A stretch of DNA of 15,955 nt from Hydnum rufescens UP504 (taxonomy: Eukaryota; Basidiomycota; Agaricomycetes; Cantharellales; Hydnaceae): assembly GCA_014904985.1 (NCBI GenBank), contig MU128915.1, forward strand, positions 518,276-534,230. Reading direction: 5' to 3'. The notes under the pieces were generated by a model. It worked only from the letters and a program-made list of their open reading frames with translations, did no database searches and was not told where the DNA came from. Each line of letters begins with the position of its first letter. Position 1 is the first letter of the stretch. Of this stretch, positions 1 through 6,788 are shown piece after piece. A program made the translations under genes and the position numbers.

Positions 1-149
1 GTGGAGCTGACTGATGGGCTGTGGAGCCGGCATTCTAGGAGGATCCGGAAGGTTATGGAAGACGGCGGAAGGCTCTGGAAGGTTGGAGGCTGTGTGCAGG
101 AAATAGTATTTATAGCCCTTCGCAGTTGGGGGATCACCAGTTTTGATCT

Positions 150-229
150 CTCAGGATTCCCACTGCGATAGGTGCGAGACTTGTGTGTCCTTGTTGTGTG
201 GTGTATACTCAGGATTCCCACTGCGATAG
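150..229 (+). repeat. 22-bp perfect direct repeat, two copies
   Basis: The 22 bases from 150 to 171 (starting CTCAGGATTCCC, ending GCGATAG) recur without change at 208-229. The start-to-start offset is 58 bp. The copies lie downstream of a TATA-like motif. Confidence 0.85.
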
Positions 230-277
230 CGTGTGGTTAATTAATCTCTTTCCTCTTCCTGTTTGTGGCTTCGACGG

Positions 278-296
278 CAGTGTCGCCCTGACACTG
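278..296. other. 7-bp hairpin
   Basis: CAGTGTC (278-284) and GACACTG (290-296) are perfect complements around a 5-nt loop. Function is unknown. Confidence 0.6.
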
Positions 297-318
297 AGGA
301 TCTGAGATTTTGCAAAGT

Positions 319-900
319 GCCCATAAATGAGGCACTTGACATTGCTTGATGTCAAAATATTGTCAAATTCTAATTGCCAGTTGTCAAATTCAGCTTTTTG
401 ATCATCACTTGACATCAAACTTGATTTCAGCCATTTAGGCCTACCTAAGTCATCAACATGTCCCTCCTTTTAAGGCCCCTCTATATGGCTGACCAGGCTG
501 GTGTCACTCTTGTTCTTTATGAGTGCAACACTAGTATAATGGGTTTTGTTGCTAATTAATTAGGTAGTAGTTAGGTAATAATTAATTAGATAATATGTAT
601 ATTAGGTAATACATATTATATAATATATTACATAATACTATTATTGTGTATGATTATGTCACCGCTTTTTGGGTGAATTACATAATTTCCTATTTAGGCT
701 ATTATGTAATTACATTTCCATATAGGGAATCAAGAGGTTTACTGACCCATTCAGGGGTGTCCCTGGGCATTCCAGGACCTATCCCGATACCCCCAACCAA
801 ATATATCCATATGCTTCTGCTCACAGTGTTTGATTCTGCTCCAGAAAGATGGCCAGATGTCAATTTGACATCCAAGGATTGTCAATTGACATCAAAGAAA
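319..900. repeat. AT-rich segment bounded by TTGACATCAA palindrome clusters
   Basis: The 10-mer TTGATGTCAA or its complement TTGACATCAA occurs at 346-355, 409-418 and 886-895, with near copies such as 864-874 and many GTCAA/TTGTCAA half-sites. After each cluster comes a similar block with TAGGCCT and ending GGCTGACC (near 433-500 and 903-970). The middle (540-720) is very AT-rich and holds a hairpin AATTACATAAT (676-686) / ATTATGTAATT (701-711). No gene is supported. It could be a small non-autonomous element with subterminal repeats, but no target duplication was found. Confidence 0.35.
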
Positions 901-1299
901 AAATAGGCCTCTTAGGCTGACTAGATGAGGGATTTGTCCCACCTATTAAGGTCAGCCCAAGTGGCTGACCGAGGTGCTTCATACACATGTGAGGAGTTGG
1001 GCAATATTGAATGGATGCTGAAGGTTGCAAAGAGTGAAATGGTTCTGGTCTGTGATAATCAAATGCTTGGTAAAGTAGATGGGTAACTTGGAGAGGCATA
1101 GAAATGACTTGATCACTTTTGATTGATGAAGGCATAAGTTCAATCTGCCTTTATACCCATTCTTGTTTCTCTTATCTTCCATGACAGCTTATTAGAACTT
1201 TGAGTTCTCTTTGTGCTTTTATTGATTCCACCAGATTTGTCGATATCAATGACTTTTTGGGAAGCTAATTAACTGCACCCCATATCCCTCTTCATTCAT
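901..1299. other. no gene seen
   Basis: Apart from the GGCTGACC-containing repeat block at its left edge (to about 975), I see no coding signal, repeat or RNA here. Short open frames on the minus strand are not supported by composition or splice signals. Confidence 0.5.
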
Positions 1300-2222
1300 T
1301 TAGTTCTCTGAGATAAGCCTTATGAGCAAGAGTGCTATGGGTTTGATGGAGACTTCTTCACCTGTGATGTATTCCCAATTCATTCCTTGATACTCAAATG
1401 GAGAAGATAGGTAATCAAAACCCTGCTGGCAATGATGATGATTTGGAACATTGAACACAAATATGTCACCATTAATGATTCCACCATTGGCAAGGTCCAA
1501 ATGTTCTGGTACCCACACATCGAGTATTGCCATAGATCCTTCTATTCAAATAATCCATGCTTGCATTATGGTTTTGTAGCCAGTTGGCACAAATCCAACC
1601 ATTTTGCCCATTGCTCCTTCTGGATTTTGAAAGTGCTCAATTGAAGTGGAGGTTTGTTGGTATACATGCATTATTGTCATGATTGGTTGTGGGTACAGAA
1701 TGAATCTTTGATAGTCAAATGGGACATGGGAGACTTGAGGCATGGTGAACACTTTTGATCTTTGCTTCCTGGCACTGCTGTTCTTTTTATTTCCTTCCTT
1801 CAGATTGCCTTGGCTTGATATAGCCATATGTCCAGATTTCTTCAAATTAAATTTGTCCTCCTCCTCCTTTTTATGGTTTAGATTGGTCCATATGCAAATC
1901 TCCATTTTTAGAAGTCAGACAGATCATGCACAAGTACAGGGATGAAGCAATCACCCAAAGGAATCTCCCCATATAGATCAAGTTCCAATTCTACCCTGAC
2001 TTTAAAAATTGTTTTGTTTCATTTGAGGATGGTGTAATCATAGCTTCTGAGCAGTGTGTAAGTGAAATGAAGAGGATTTGCCTGAACATTTGGACAAAAG
2101 TATCTGTGTTTGCCTTGGTGCAAGTATAGTAGTGGTGAAGCTGGATGAGTCACAATGATGCTCACTCGCATTCATTGTTCAATGCTCAGGTTGGTGGTTA
2201 TGACTTGGATATTCTTGTCCAT
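1300..2222 (-). pseudogene. decayed coding remnant, family not recognised
   Basis: Reading the minus strand from an ATG at 2222, one frame continues with protein-like composition (for example HQGKHRYFCPN, LHFTYTLLRSYDYTIL, VELELDLYGEIPLGDCF) but is broken by several stops. The reading then shifts frame near 1905. A second long frame (1905-1546), with a Lys/Ser-rich N-terminus, runs through one TGA into the last 77 codons, which end at 1300. The C-terminal part has NGGIINGDIFVFNVPNHHHC and EYITGEEV. A TATA-like box lies about 110 bp upstream. I do not recognise the family. The accumulated stops in an otherwise readable frame suggest a dead transposon or repeat gene. Introns could explain some of the breaks. 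Confidence 0.5.
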
Positions 2223-2328
2223 CTAGCTTCAAGTTCCTTTTAGATAGCTAAAAACTTGAATCATAGTGAGACTCTTACTGTGTGATGCTGAGTTGTAAGG
2301 ATGAGGACAGATTTTCAGAAGTGCCTAG

Positions 2329-2339
2329 TCTTTATATAT
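2329..2339 (-). promoter_or_regulatory. TATA-like box upstream of the 2222 remnant
   Basis: The minus strand reads CATATATAAAGAC here, about 110 bp before the ATG at 2222. Position and sequence fit a core promoter, but the gene it would serve is broken. Confidence 0.3.
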
Positions 2340-2990
2340 GTGGAATTTCAATCGGTCTGTCAGAGTTCCTGGCTTCTGCATTTATTGGCCTAGATTTCTT
2401 TTTGAAGTGCCTTCTGTCATCCCTTGTTCTCTTGGACATTCCTTAGTTCAAGAGTTCTAGGCTTCCTTACTTATTCTTTGTTCTTATTCCCCCCCTTTTT
2501 TTATATATATCAAGAAAAGTGTGGATGACATGTTCAACATGTTGAACATTGGGTTTATTGTACATTTATGTGAGTGTATTCACTCAAGTTTGAAAGAAAA
2601 GAAAGAAAGAAAAGTGACAAGAGATGGGTTGAAAAGATTGCCCATAAGGTGGCAGTGAATCAATGGGCAGCTGTTGTACAAGAACTCAAGTGCATACACT
2701 CGAAGAAAAAAAAAGGAAACATTGTGGTTGTACAGATTACTCAAGCACATTCACTTGGATTGAAAGAGAAAGGAAAGGGAAGGGGATCAATGGATGATGA
2801 TTTGTGAAACAGAATTGACAGCAGGTTGAAATGGGATTGGGAAAAGGAGAATCGGATGAGAACCGGAATGAGAAACATAATCTTGAGGTTGCAGAGTGAT
2901 TGAGACAAGAGTTGCTTTCGAGGGCACATATCTTCCCTATTACTAGCATAAGGTTTGGTTCTTAATGTGCATGGATATGGTGTTATAACA
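2340..2990. other. 650-bp stretch without a supported gene
   Basis: It contains a perfect 20-bp palindrome at 2530-2549, a small GAAA-type purine run (about 2590-2612), and three loose copies of an 'ACTCAAG...CACTC...GAAAGA' block near 2570, 2690 and 2740. Short open frames on both strands are low-complexity and not supported. Confidence 0.45.
2530..2549. repeat. perfect 20-bp palindrome
   Basis: ATGTTCAACATGTTGAACAT is its own reverse complement. The flanking bases do not extend it. It could be a dimeric protein-binding site or chance. Confidence 0.8.
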
Positions 2991-3499
2991 TTACCACTCT
3001 TCAATTTCATTCTCGACCTCTATCATATCTTCTTCTTCTTCCTGCATAGGTGGAATAGGTGGCAAGATAGGGTTGCAACCTGAGATGTCCACAAGCTCGA
3101 ACAGATGTGGGTCTAGTTTAAGTAGAGCCCACTCTTTGTCATGCAATTTGGTCTGGATCTCTTGAATTGTGTGGGTATATTTCTTGATTGCATAAGGCTG
3201 ACACTTGAGAGGGACATTAAATGACTACCATCTGCAAAAACATCTAAGAGATTAGTAAGACATCTGGTGAAATGGTGATGAAGACAGAAAGCATAAATTG
3301 GGGAGTATAATTCCTCTTCTTGTCTGACTATATCTGCAGCAAGAGAAAAGATATGAGAGAACTTGTTGCTCTGCATCAATTTGACTTGTTGGCTGCTTGC
3401 AAGTGCATAACTATAGAGACAAATGGATTCCTCATTGTGAGCATTGATTTTCTCACTGAGATTGTTGAAATGGGTAATGTGATCAGGCTGGTCAGTCAC
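2991..3499 (-). pseudogene. decayed coding remnant with acidic C-terminus, family not recognised
   Basis: The minus strand opens at an ATG at 3499 (MTDQPDHITHFNNL) and reads about 90 well-composed residues, including VRQEEELYSPIYAFCLHHHF. Near 3215-3235 the likely frame shifts. In the new frame coding continues as LKCQPYAIKKYTHTIQEIQ and WALLKLDPHLFELVDISGC, then a proline stretch and an acidic tail, with a TAA stop at 2993-2991. The stop overlaps a GTAATG that could be a splice donor. Either a frameshift mutation or a small intron ending TTTTTGCAG near 3237 separates the halves. No known domain is recognised. It could be an upstream exon set of the 1300-2222 remnant, which has the same orientation. 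Confidence 0.5.
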
Positions 3500-3580
3500 T
3501 TTTCCGCATCATATTAGATATCATGAGCATTGCATTTATCATATCTAACTAGGTCTTTACATGTGGGGCCCCCAGGGCCC

Positions 3581-3734
3581 CTGCCAGATTATGCATTATT
3601 AATTTATTATTATTATTAATTTATTGTTATTATTATTATATTAGTATATACATCCATAGGCCCACCCTGTGCCCAAGAAGAGCAGCCAGAGGCTGCTCTT
3701 CTTGTGCAAGTGTAGCTAAAGAAAAAGTACTTAC
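3581..3734 (-). other. hairpin intron I
   Basis: The minus-strand donor CCAG|GTAAGTAC is at 3734. The stem-loop core pairs AAGAAGAGCAGCC (3675-3687) with GGCTGCTCTTCTT (3691-3703) around a 3-nt loop. The branch-like ATACTAATA is followed by a TTA-rich run, and the acceptor is CTGGCAG at 3581. It is the most divergent copy (AAGAAG instead of AAAAAG) and is lengthened by a TTA microsatellite. Intron status is inferred. Confidence 0.5.
3592..3641. repeat. TTA/TTATTA microsatellite
   Basis: An imperfect run of ATT/TTA triplets inside hairpin intron I, between its branch-like site and its acceptor. It accounts for most of that intron's extra length. Confidence 0.8.
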
Positions 3735-3743
3735 CTGGAATTC

Positions 3744-3764
3744 ACCCCAGTCTGGGCCTGGGGT
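3744..3764. repeat. exon-end palindrome B1
   Basis: ACCCCAG (3744-3750) pairs with CTGGGGT (3758-3764). This is the shortest of the B palindromes and lies 9 nt upstream (minus strand) of the intron I donor. Confidence 0.6.
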
Positions 3765-3942
3765 CCATTTGGGTGATCCCTCAAGGGGGTGTCGCTCATG
3801 GTTTTCATTCGTGTGGGCCTTCGCAGCTTCATTCCCAGTTTTTGTTTGTGCGGTCGTGCATGGTTTCATTCCTGGTTTTCATTCAGGGCATGTCATTTGG
3901 CGGGTCTGTGGCTGGGGGTTCATGCAGGTTCTGGTCCAATAT

Positions 3943-4055
3943 CTAGAGAAGTAGTTAATGAGTTAGTTAAACATGAATGCAGCACAAAAAGAGCAGCTCA
4001 TGCTGCTCTTTTTGCACCACAAGAATAAGGAATAAAAATAAAAAATAAAACATAC
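3943..4055 (-). other. hairpin intron II
   Basis: The minus-strand donor ACAAG|GTATGTTT is at 4055. The stem pairs AAAAAGAGCAGC (3986-3997) with GCTGCTCTTTTT (4002-4013) around a 4-nt loop. The branch TTTAACTAACTC, a pyrimidine-rich stretch and the acceptor CTTCTCTAG at 3943 follow. The order is the same as in introns III-V. Confidence 0.55.
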
Positions 4056-4060
4056 CTTGT

Positions 4061-4095
4061 AGTACCCCACACCCACTGCGGGGGTGTGGGGTACT
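4061..4095. repeat. exon-end palindrome B2
   Basis: AGTACCCCACACCC (4061-4074) pairs perfectly with GGGTGTGGGGTACT (4082-4095) around a 7-nt loop. On the minus strand it ends 5 nt before the intron II donor. Confidence 0.8.
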
Positions 4096-4225
4096 TGGGC
4101 TGTGGACTCCAGGTCATCCATACAACCATTCGTATGGGTCTTCTCTGTGCCCCATCATTCAGGCATCAATAAGTGGGGTGGCAGGGGTTTTGCATTGGTA
4201 TTCATTTGCAGGAGGACTCGAGACC

Positions 4226-4332
4226 TAGACAAGACAACATTTAAATTAGTTAAAAATTAAACATCATGCAAAAAGAGCAGCTTTTGCTGCTCTTTTTGCA
4301 TGGCTGTAGGTACTGGGGGGGCAGGAACTCAC
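4226..4332 (-). other. hairpin intron III
   Basis: The minus-strand donor ACTAG|GTGAGTTC is at 4332. The stem is perfect over 17 bp (4265-4281 with 4286-4302) with a TTTT loop and contains the shared AAAAAGAGCAGC core. The branch TTTTTAACTAATT and acceptor TTGTCTAG at 4226 follow. Confidence 0.6.
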
Positions 4333-4341
4333 CTAGTATAG

Positions 4342-4373
4342 AACCACACACCTGCCATGGTGGGTGTGTGATT
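4342..4373. repeat. exon-end palindrome B3
   Basis: AACCACACACC (4342-4352) pairs with GGTGTGTGATT (4363-4373) with one mismatch. It sits 9 nt from the intron III donor on the minus strand. Confidence 0.65.
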
Positions 4374-4558
4374 CCTGGGTGTTATTTGATGCAGTTGTGC
4401 CCTCATTTGGCATGGTGCTGTATGTTGTGTCATTGGCACATTGGGGTTTGGCACGATGTGGTGGCACATTGCCATGTGTCACATTGCTGTATATCGCATT
4501 GCCATGTTGTGTTTCTGTGTGTCACATTGCTGTTTGGGCTCTCGTTGTTGGATGAGGC

Positions 4559-4672
4559 CTCAATATGAAATAAATAAAGACATTAGTAAAATATTCCAAA
4601 GCAGCACAAAAAGAGCAGCTTACACTGCTCTTTTTGTGCCACAAGAATAAAAAAGAAAAAAAGAAGTCTTAC
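4559..4672 (-). other. hairpin intron IV
   Basis: The minus-strand donor CTACAAA|GTAAGACTT is at 4672. The stem is perfect over 15 bp (4604-4618 with 4625-4639) with a 6-nt loop. The branch is TTTTACTAATG. The acceptor is weaker: aligned to intron V, the CTAG is replaced by CAT, and the next AG lies in ATTGAG (ending at 4559). This copy may therefore splice poorly. Confidence 0.5.
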
Positions 4673-4677
4673 TTTGT

Positions 4678-4713
4678 AGTACCCCACACCCACTGCAGCA
4701 GGTGTGGGGTACT
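4678..4713. repeat. exon-end palindrome B4
   Basis: AGTACCCCACACC (4678-4690) pairs perfectly with GGTGTGGGGTACT (4701-4713) around a 10-nt loop. It ends 5 nt before the intron IV donor on the minus strand and is nearly identical to B2. Confidence 0.8.
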
Positions 4714-4817
4714 GGGGCCATACTCCAGTCCATGGGCCCATTGTTCAGGTGTCGATGGGCAGGGTTATGGGGGTTCTCGCATGTTGTGTTGTGGGTGGGG
4801 TGCCATATGTCACGTTG

Positions 4818-4895
4818 TTGGCATGGTGCTGTATGTTGTGTCATTGGCATGGTGCTGTACATCACATTGTTGGCATGGTGCTATATGTTGCATTG
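4818..4895. repeat. 26-bp minisatellite, three units
   Basis: Three back-to-back 26-bp units (4818-4843, 4844-4869, 4870-4895) start with TTGGCATGGTGCT; the last parts vary. Looser copies extend through 4400-4530. Because 26 is not a multiple of 3, the repeat shifts reading frame each unit. This explains the odd Cys/His/Met-rich translations on both strands here, and they should not be read as genes. Confidence 0.85.
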
Positions 4896-4978
4896 TTTGG
4901 CACATCTTCGTTTGGGGTGTTGCCATTTGGGCCCTTGTTTTGTGGGTTTTTGTCATGCCTTGGACCCCAGGCCTCAAT

Positions 4979-5082
4979 CTAGAAGAATACACAACATGTT
5001 AGTAAAAGATTCAAAGAAGCACAAAAAGAGCAGCTTATGCTGCTCTTTTTGTGCCATTGTATCTACAAGCAAAAAAACACAC
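4979..5082 (-). other. hairpin intron V
   Basis: The minus-strand donor ATAAG|GTGTGTTT is at 5082. The stem is perfect over 16 bp (5019-5034 with 5039-5054) with a TTAT loop. A perfect yeast-type branch sequence TTTTACTAACAT follows, and then the acceptor TTCTTCTAG at 4979. This copy has the best branch site and acceptor of the five. Confidence 0.6.
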
Positions 5083-5086
5083 CTTA

Positions 5087-5120
5087 TGACCACACACCTG
5101 CAGTGGTGGGTGTGTGGTCA
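5087..5120. repeat. palindrome B5, also left tip of the foldback
   Basis: TGACCACACACC (5087-5098) pairs perfectly with GGTGTGTGGTCA (5109-5120). It is the last exon-end palindrome of the array. An inverted copy (B6) lies at the other end of the foldback. Confidence 0.75.
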
Positions 5121-5180
5121 CATGCTTGCCTTTCCAGGTGATAACCTGTTGTGGTTGTGGAGAGGAGAAAGAAGATGAGG

Positions 5181-5459
5181 AATTCAACACCAGCAATTGC
5201 CGATACTCAAGAAGTGCCCAAGTGCTGGTGCTACAAGCATGGCACACATCCATAGCAAGCATGTAAATATGGAATAAATAGTATATAATAAATATTTGTC
5301 CAATAAAATTTGAAGAAAAAGAAGATAATGGGTCAGAGCTCAATAAGGCATGATATGGTTAATTGCAAAGTGGATTGGGCCAGTTCTATGCATCAGAATT
5401 AGCCCAAATTTGAATATAGTGATGGTATATATACACCCTACATGGGCGATTAATTATCT
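5181..5459 (+). repeat. foldback left inner arm
   Basis: Aligned with the reverse complement of 5482-5759, the first roughly 250 bp next to the loop differ only at scattered points (for example C/T at the CGCCC/TGCCC site, A/C in TTCAAATT/TTCACATT, one extra C at 5218-5220, and a C/T near 5201). More differences gather at the outer end. The loop is 5460-5481 (22 nt). Confidence 0.9.
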
Positions 5460-5481
5460 TGGAAAATGTGAGAATCATCTG

Positions 5482-5759
5482 AGATAATTAATTGCCCATG
5501 TAGGGTGTATATATACCATCACTATATTCAAATTTGGGCTAATTCTGATGCATAGAACTGGCCCAATCCACTTTGCAATTAACCATATCATGCCTTATTG
5601 AGCTCTGACCCATTATCTTCTTTTTCTTCACATTTTATTGGACAAATATTTATTATATACTATTTATTCCATATTTACATGCTTGCTATGGATGTGTGCC
5701 ATGCTTGTAGCACCAGCACTTGGCACTTCTTGAGTATTGGCAATTCCCAGCATTGAATT
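5482..5759 (-). repeat. foldback right inner arm
   Basis: The inverted copy of 5181-5459. If either strand is transcribed, the two arms would pair into a dsRNA of well over 200 bp. Confidence 0.9.
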
Positions 5760-5806
5760 TCACAACTACGCAGCCACACCCTGCAACAGAAAGGCGACCG
5801 CATGAC

Positions 5807-5840
5807 CACAACACAACAGCAACAGCAGCAGCAACAGCAG
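5807..5840 (+). repeat. CAACAG/CAG microsatellite
   Basis: An imperfect CAACAG/CAGCAG run in the right half of the foldback only. It gives polyglutamine- or polyalanine-like open frames that are not genes. Confidence 0.8.
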
Positions 5841-5865
5841 CCCCAGCGCACAACCACGGCCACAC

Positions 5866-5898
5866 GACCACATACCCACTGATGCAGGTGTGTGGTCA
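5866..5898. repeat. palindrome B6, right tip of the foldback
   Basis: GACCACATACC (5866-5876) pairs with GGTGTGTGGTC (5887-5897) apart from one wobble position. In inverse orientation it matches B5 at the other tip. No hairpin-A intron follows it, so similarity to the array stops here. Confidence 0.7.
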
Positions 5899-5917
5899 TT
5901 ATGGATGCCTTTGGTCT

Positions 5918-6436
5918 GGTTTAAACCTACAGAACCTGGGTTTAAACCTAAACCAGACCCAGGTCTGGTTCCATTCAGGTCAGGTTTCATTTGGTTTTCT
6001 TCAGGTCAGGTTCAGGTTTTGCCCTTGCCTGGAATCCAAAAACCAGTCTGAAACCAGGTTTAAACCTGAACCTGAAAAGTAGGGTGTAGCTTCCATTCCA
6101 TGTAAATTGACCATGATTCTGGCACTAAATCTGGCAATTTACAGATGTGACTATAGTTCTGGAGTCACAAGTCACATGACTCAGCAATCAAATGAGGTAA
6201 TTGGTGCAGGTCACAAGTCACATGACAGAATGTAGTGACTAAATACCATCTCTAGAAGATGTGTGAGCAATAAATTGAAGTGAAAGGGACTAGGAAGGAG
6301 ATGTGGACCTAAAGCAGGATGTAAAGGGAGTGGCAGAGGCAGAGACTTGAGCAGAGGTGTAGACATTCTATAGTACCCCCTGAAAATGTTGGCTCTCCCC
6401 ATAGCTCAGGTTTGAGGTTTAAACCAGGTTTAAACC
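5918..6436. repeat. cluster of GGTTTAAACC palindromes
   Basis: GGTTTAAACC occurs at 5918-5927, 5939-5948, 6057-6066, 6416-6425 and 6427-6436. It is set in a background rich in AGGTTC/GAACCT and CTGGTT/AACCAG. The first two copies lie in a larger dyad (GGTCTGGTTTA ... TAAACCAGACC). No gene is supported in this stretch. The cluster may mark an end region of the element that carried the recombinase relic to its right. Confidence 0.75.
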
Positions 6437-6788
6437 AGAACCTCAGGAGGTAATGGTGAAAGAGGCATAAAGTAGTGACTGGCCAAGTGGCACAGTCACT
6501 AACTAAGGAGAGAGTGGGGGTCAGTGAGAGGAATGGATTATCCTACTCACTGCTTTCCCAGCTAGGGTCCCAAGGCACAAGTCCAGAGCCAGGGAAAGGG
6601 CTAGTATTGATGGCTACTAGGGGCCAACTAGATATCCAGATAGAAGCAGAGGCAGAGGCAGAGTATCATGGTTTCTCACTAGGTGACAAAGATCTGGGCA
6701 AAGGTTTTTCTTCTTATTCATCTTGGCAACTGCCGTATATACATGACTTTTGAGTCCTAACTTAATTATGTAATACACTATATTACAG
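6437..6788. other. no clear gene; possible degenerate upstream part of the recombinase
   Basis: A plus-strand open frame (6475-6753) contains an AGAGGC repeat (about 6646-6664, giving EAEAEAE) and has no recognisable domain. The sequence before 6789 ends in TATATTACAG, a plausible splice acceptor for the recombinase exon. The N-terminal recombinase domain is not visible. Confidence 0.4.

Larger units (their letters stand above)
1..300 (+). mobile_element. possible LTR end fragment
   Basis: No coding frame stands out. The stretch has a GGAAGG-rich purine block (about 46-88), a TATA-like TATTTATAG near 109, a direct 22-bp repeat and a short perfect hairpin near 280. TATA plus repeats plus a hairpin is what the U3/R part of a fungal LTR often looks like. 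However, no partner LTR, primer-binding site or gag/pol is visible, so this is inference. It could equally be a promoter region of a gene beyond the left edge. Confidence 0.22.
3581..5340 (-). other. candidate multi-exon transcription unit with hairpin introns
   Basis: On the minus strand, five donor-branch-acceptor sets occur in the right order and spacing. They define introns of 154, 113, 107, 114 and 104 nt separated by exon-like segments of 208, 170, 226 and 306 nt. The most upstream exon would begin in the left arm of the neighbouring foldback, where an open frame starts at 5343. The exon-like segments do not give one clean frame. One carries a 26-bp minisatellite, and a TAG replaces the CAG seen in sister repeats. 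The unit is therefore probably a decayed gene, a non-coding transcript, or an amplified exon-intron module. Splicing is inferred from sequence only. Confidence 0.4.
5087..5898. mobile_element. long foldback element (near-perfect inverted repeat)
   Basis: The outer tips are matching B palindromes (5087-5120 and 5866-5898) that align in inverse orientation. Inside, 5181-5459 and 5482-5759 are inverted copies with only a few differences over about 279 bp. Between the inner arms and the outer tips the two sides still show patches of similarity, but the right side carries a CAACAG microsatellite. TTA flanks both tips (5084-5086 and 5899-5901), a possible 3-bp target duplication. There is no coding capacity. 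It may be a foldback/MITE-like element or an inverted duplication of the last array unit. Confidence 0.65.

Noticed and set aside
646..906. An 86-codon plus-strand open frame
   Set aside because: AT-rich, overlaps a hairpin and the TTGACATCAA cluster, and has no motif or splice context.
3671..5054. Regularly spaced hairpins taken as a CRISPR array or rho-independent terminators
   Set aside because: Spacing is about 280-415 bp, the DNA is fungal, and each hairpin is framed by intron signals. The T-run after the stem is just the complement of the A-run in the other arm.
4266..5178. Several plus-strand open frames rich in Cys, His, Trp and Met
   Set aside because: They are translations of the 26-bp minisatellite and of palindromes in different frames, with no domain or splice support on that strand.
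5720..6082. A plus-strand open frame with Thr/Ala repeats
   Set aside because: It spans the foldback arm, the CAACAG microsatellite and the GGTTTAAACC cluster. It is repeat-derived and has no coding signal.
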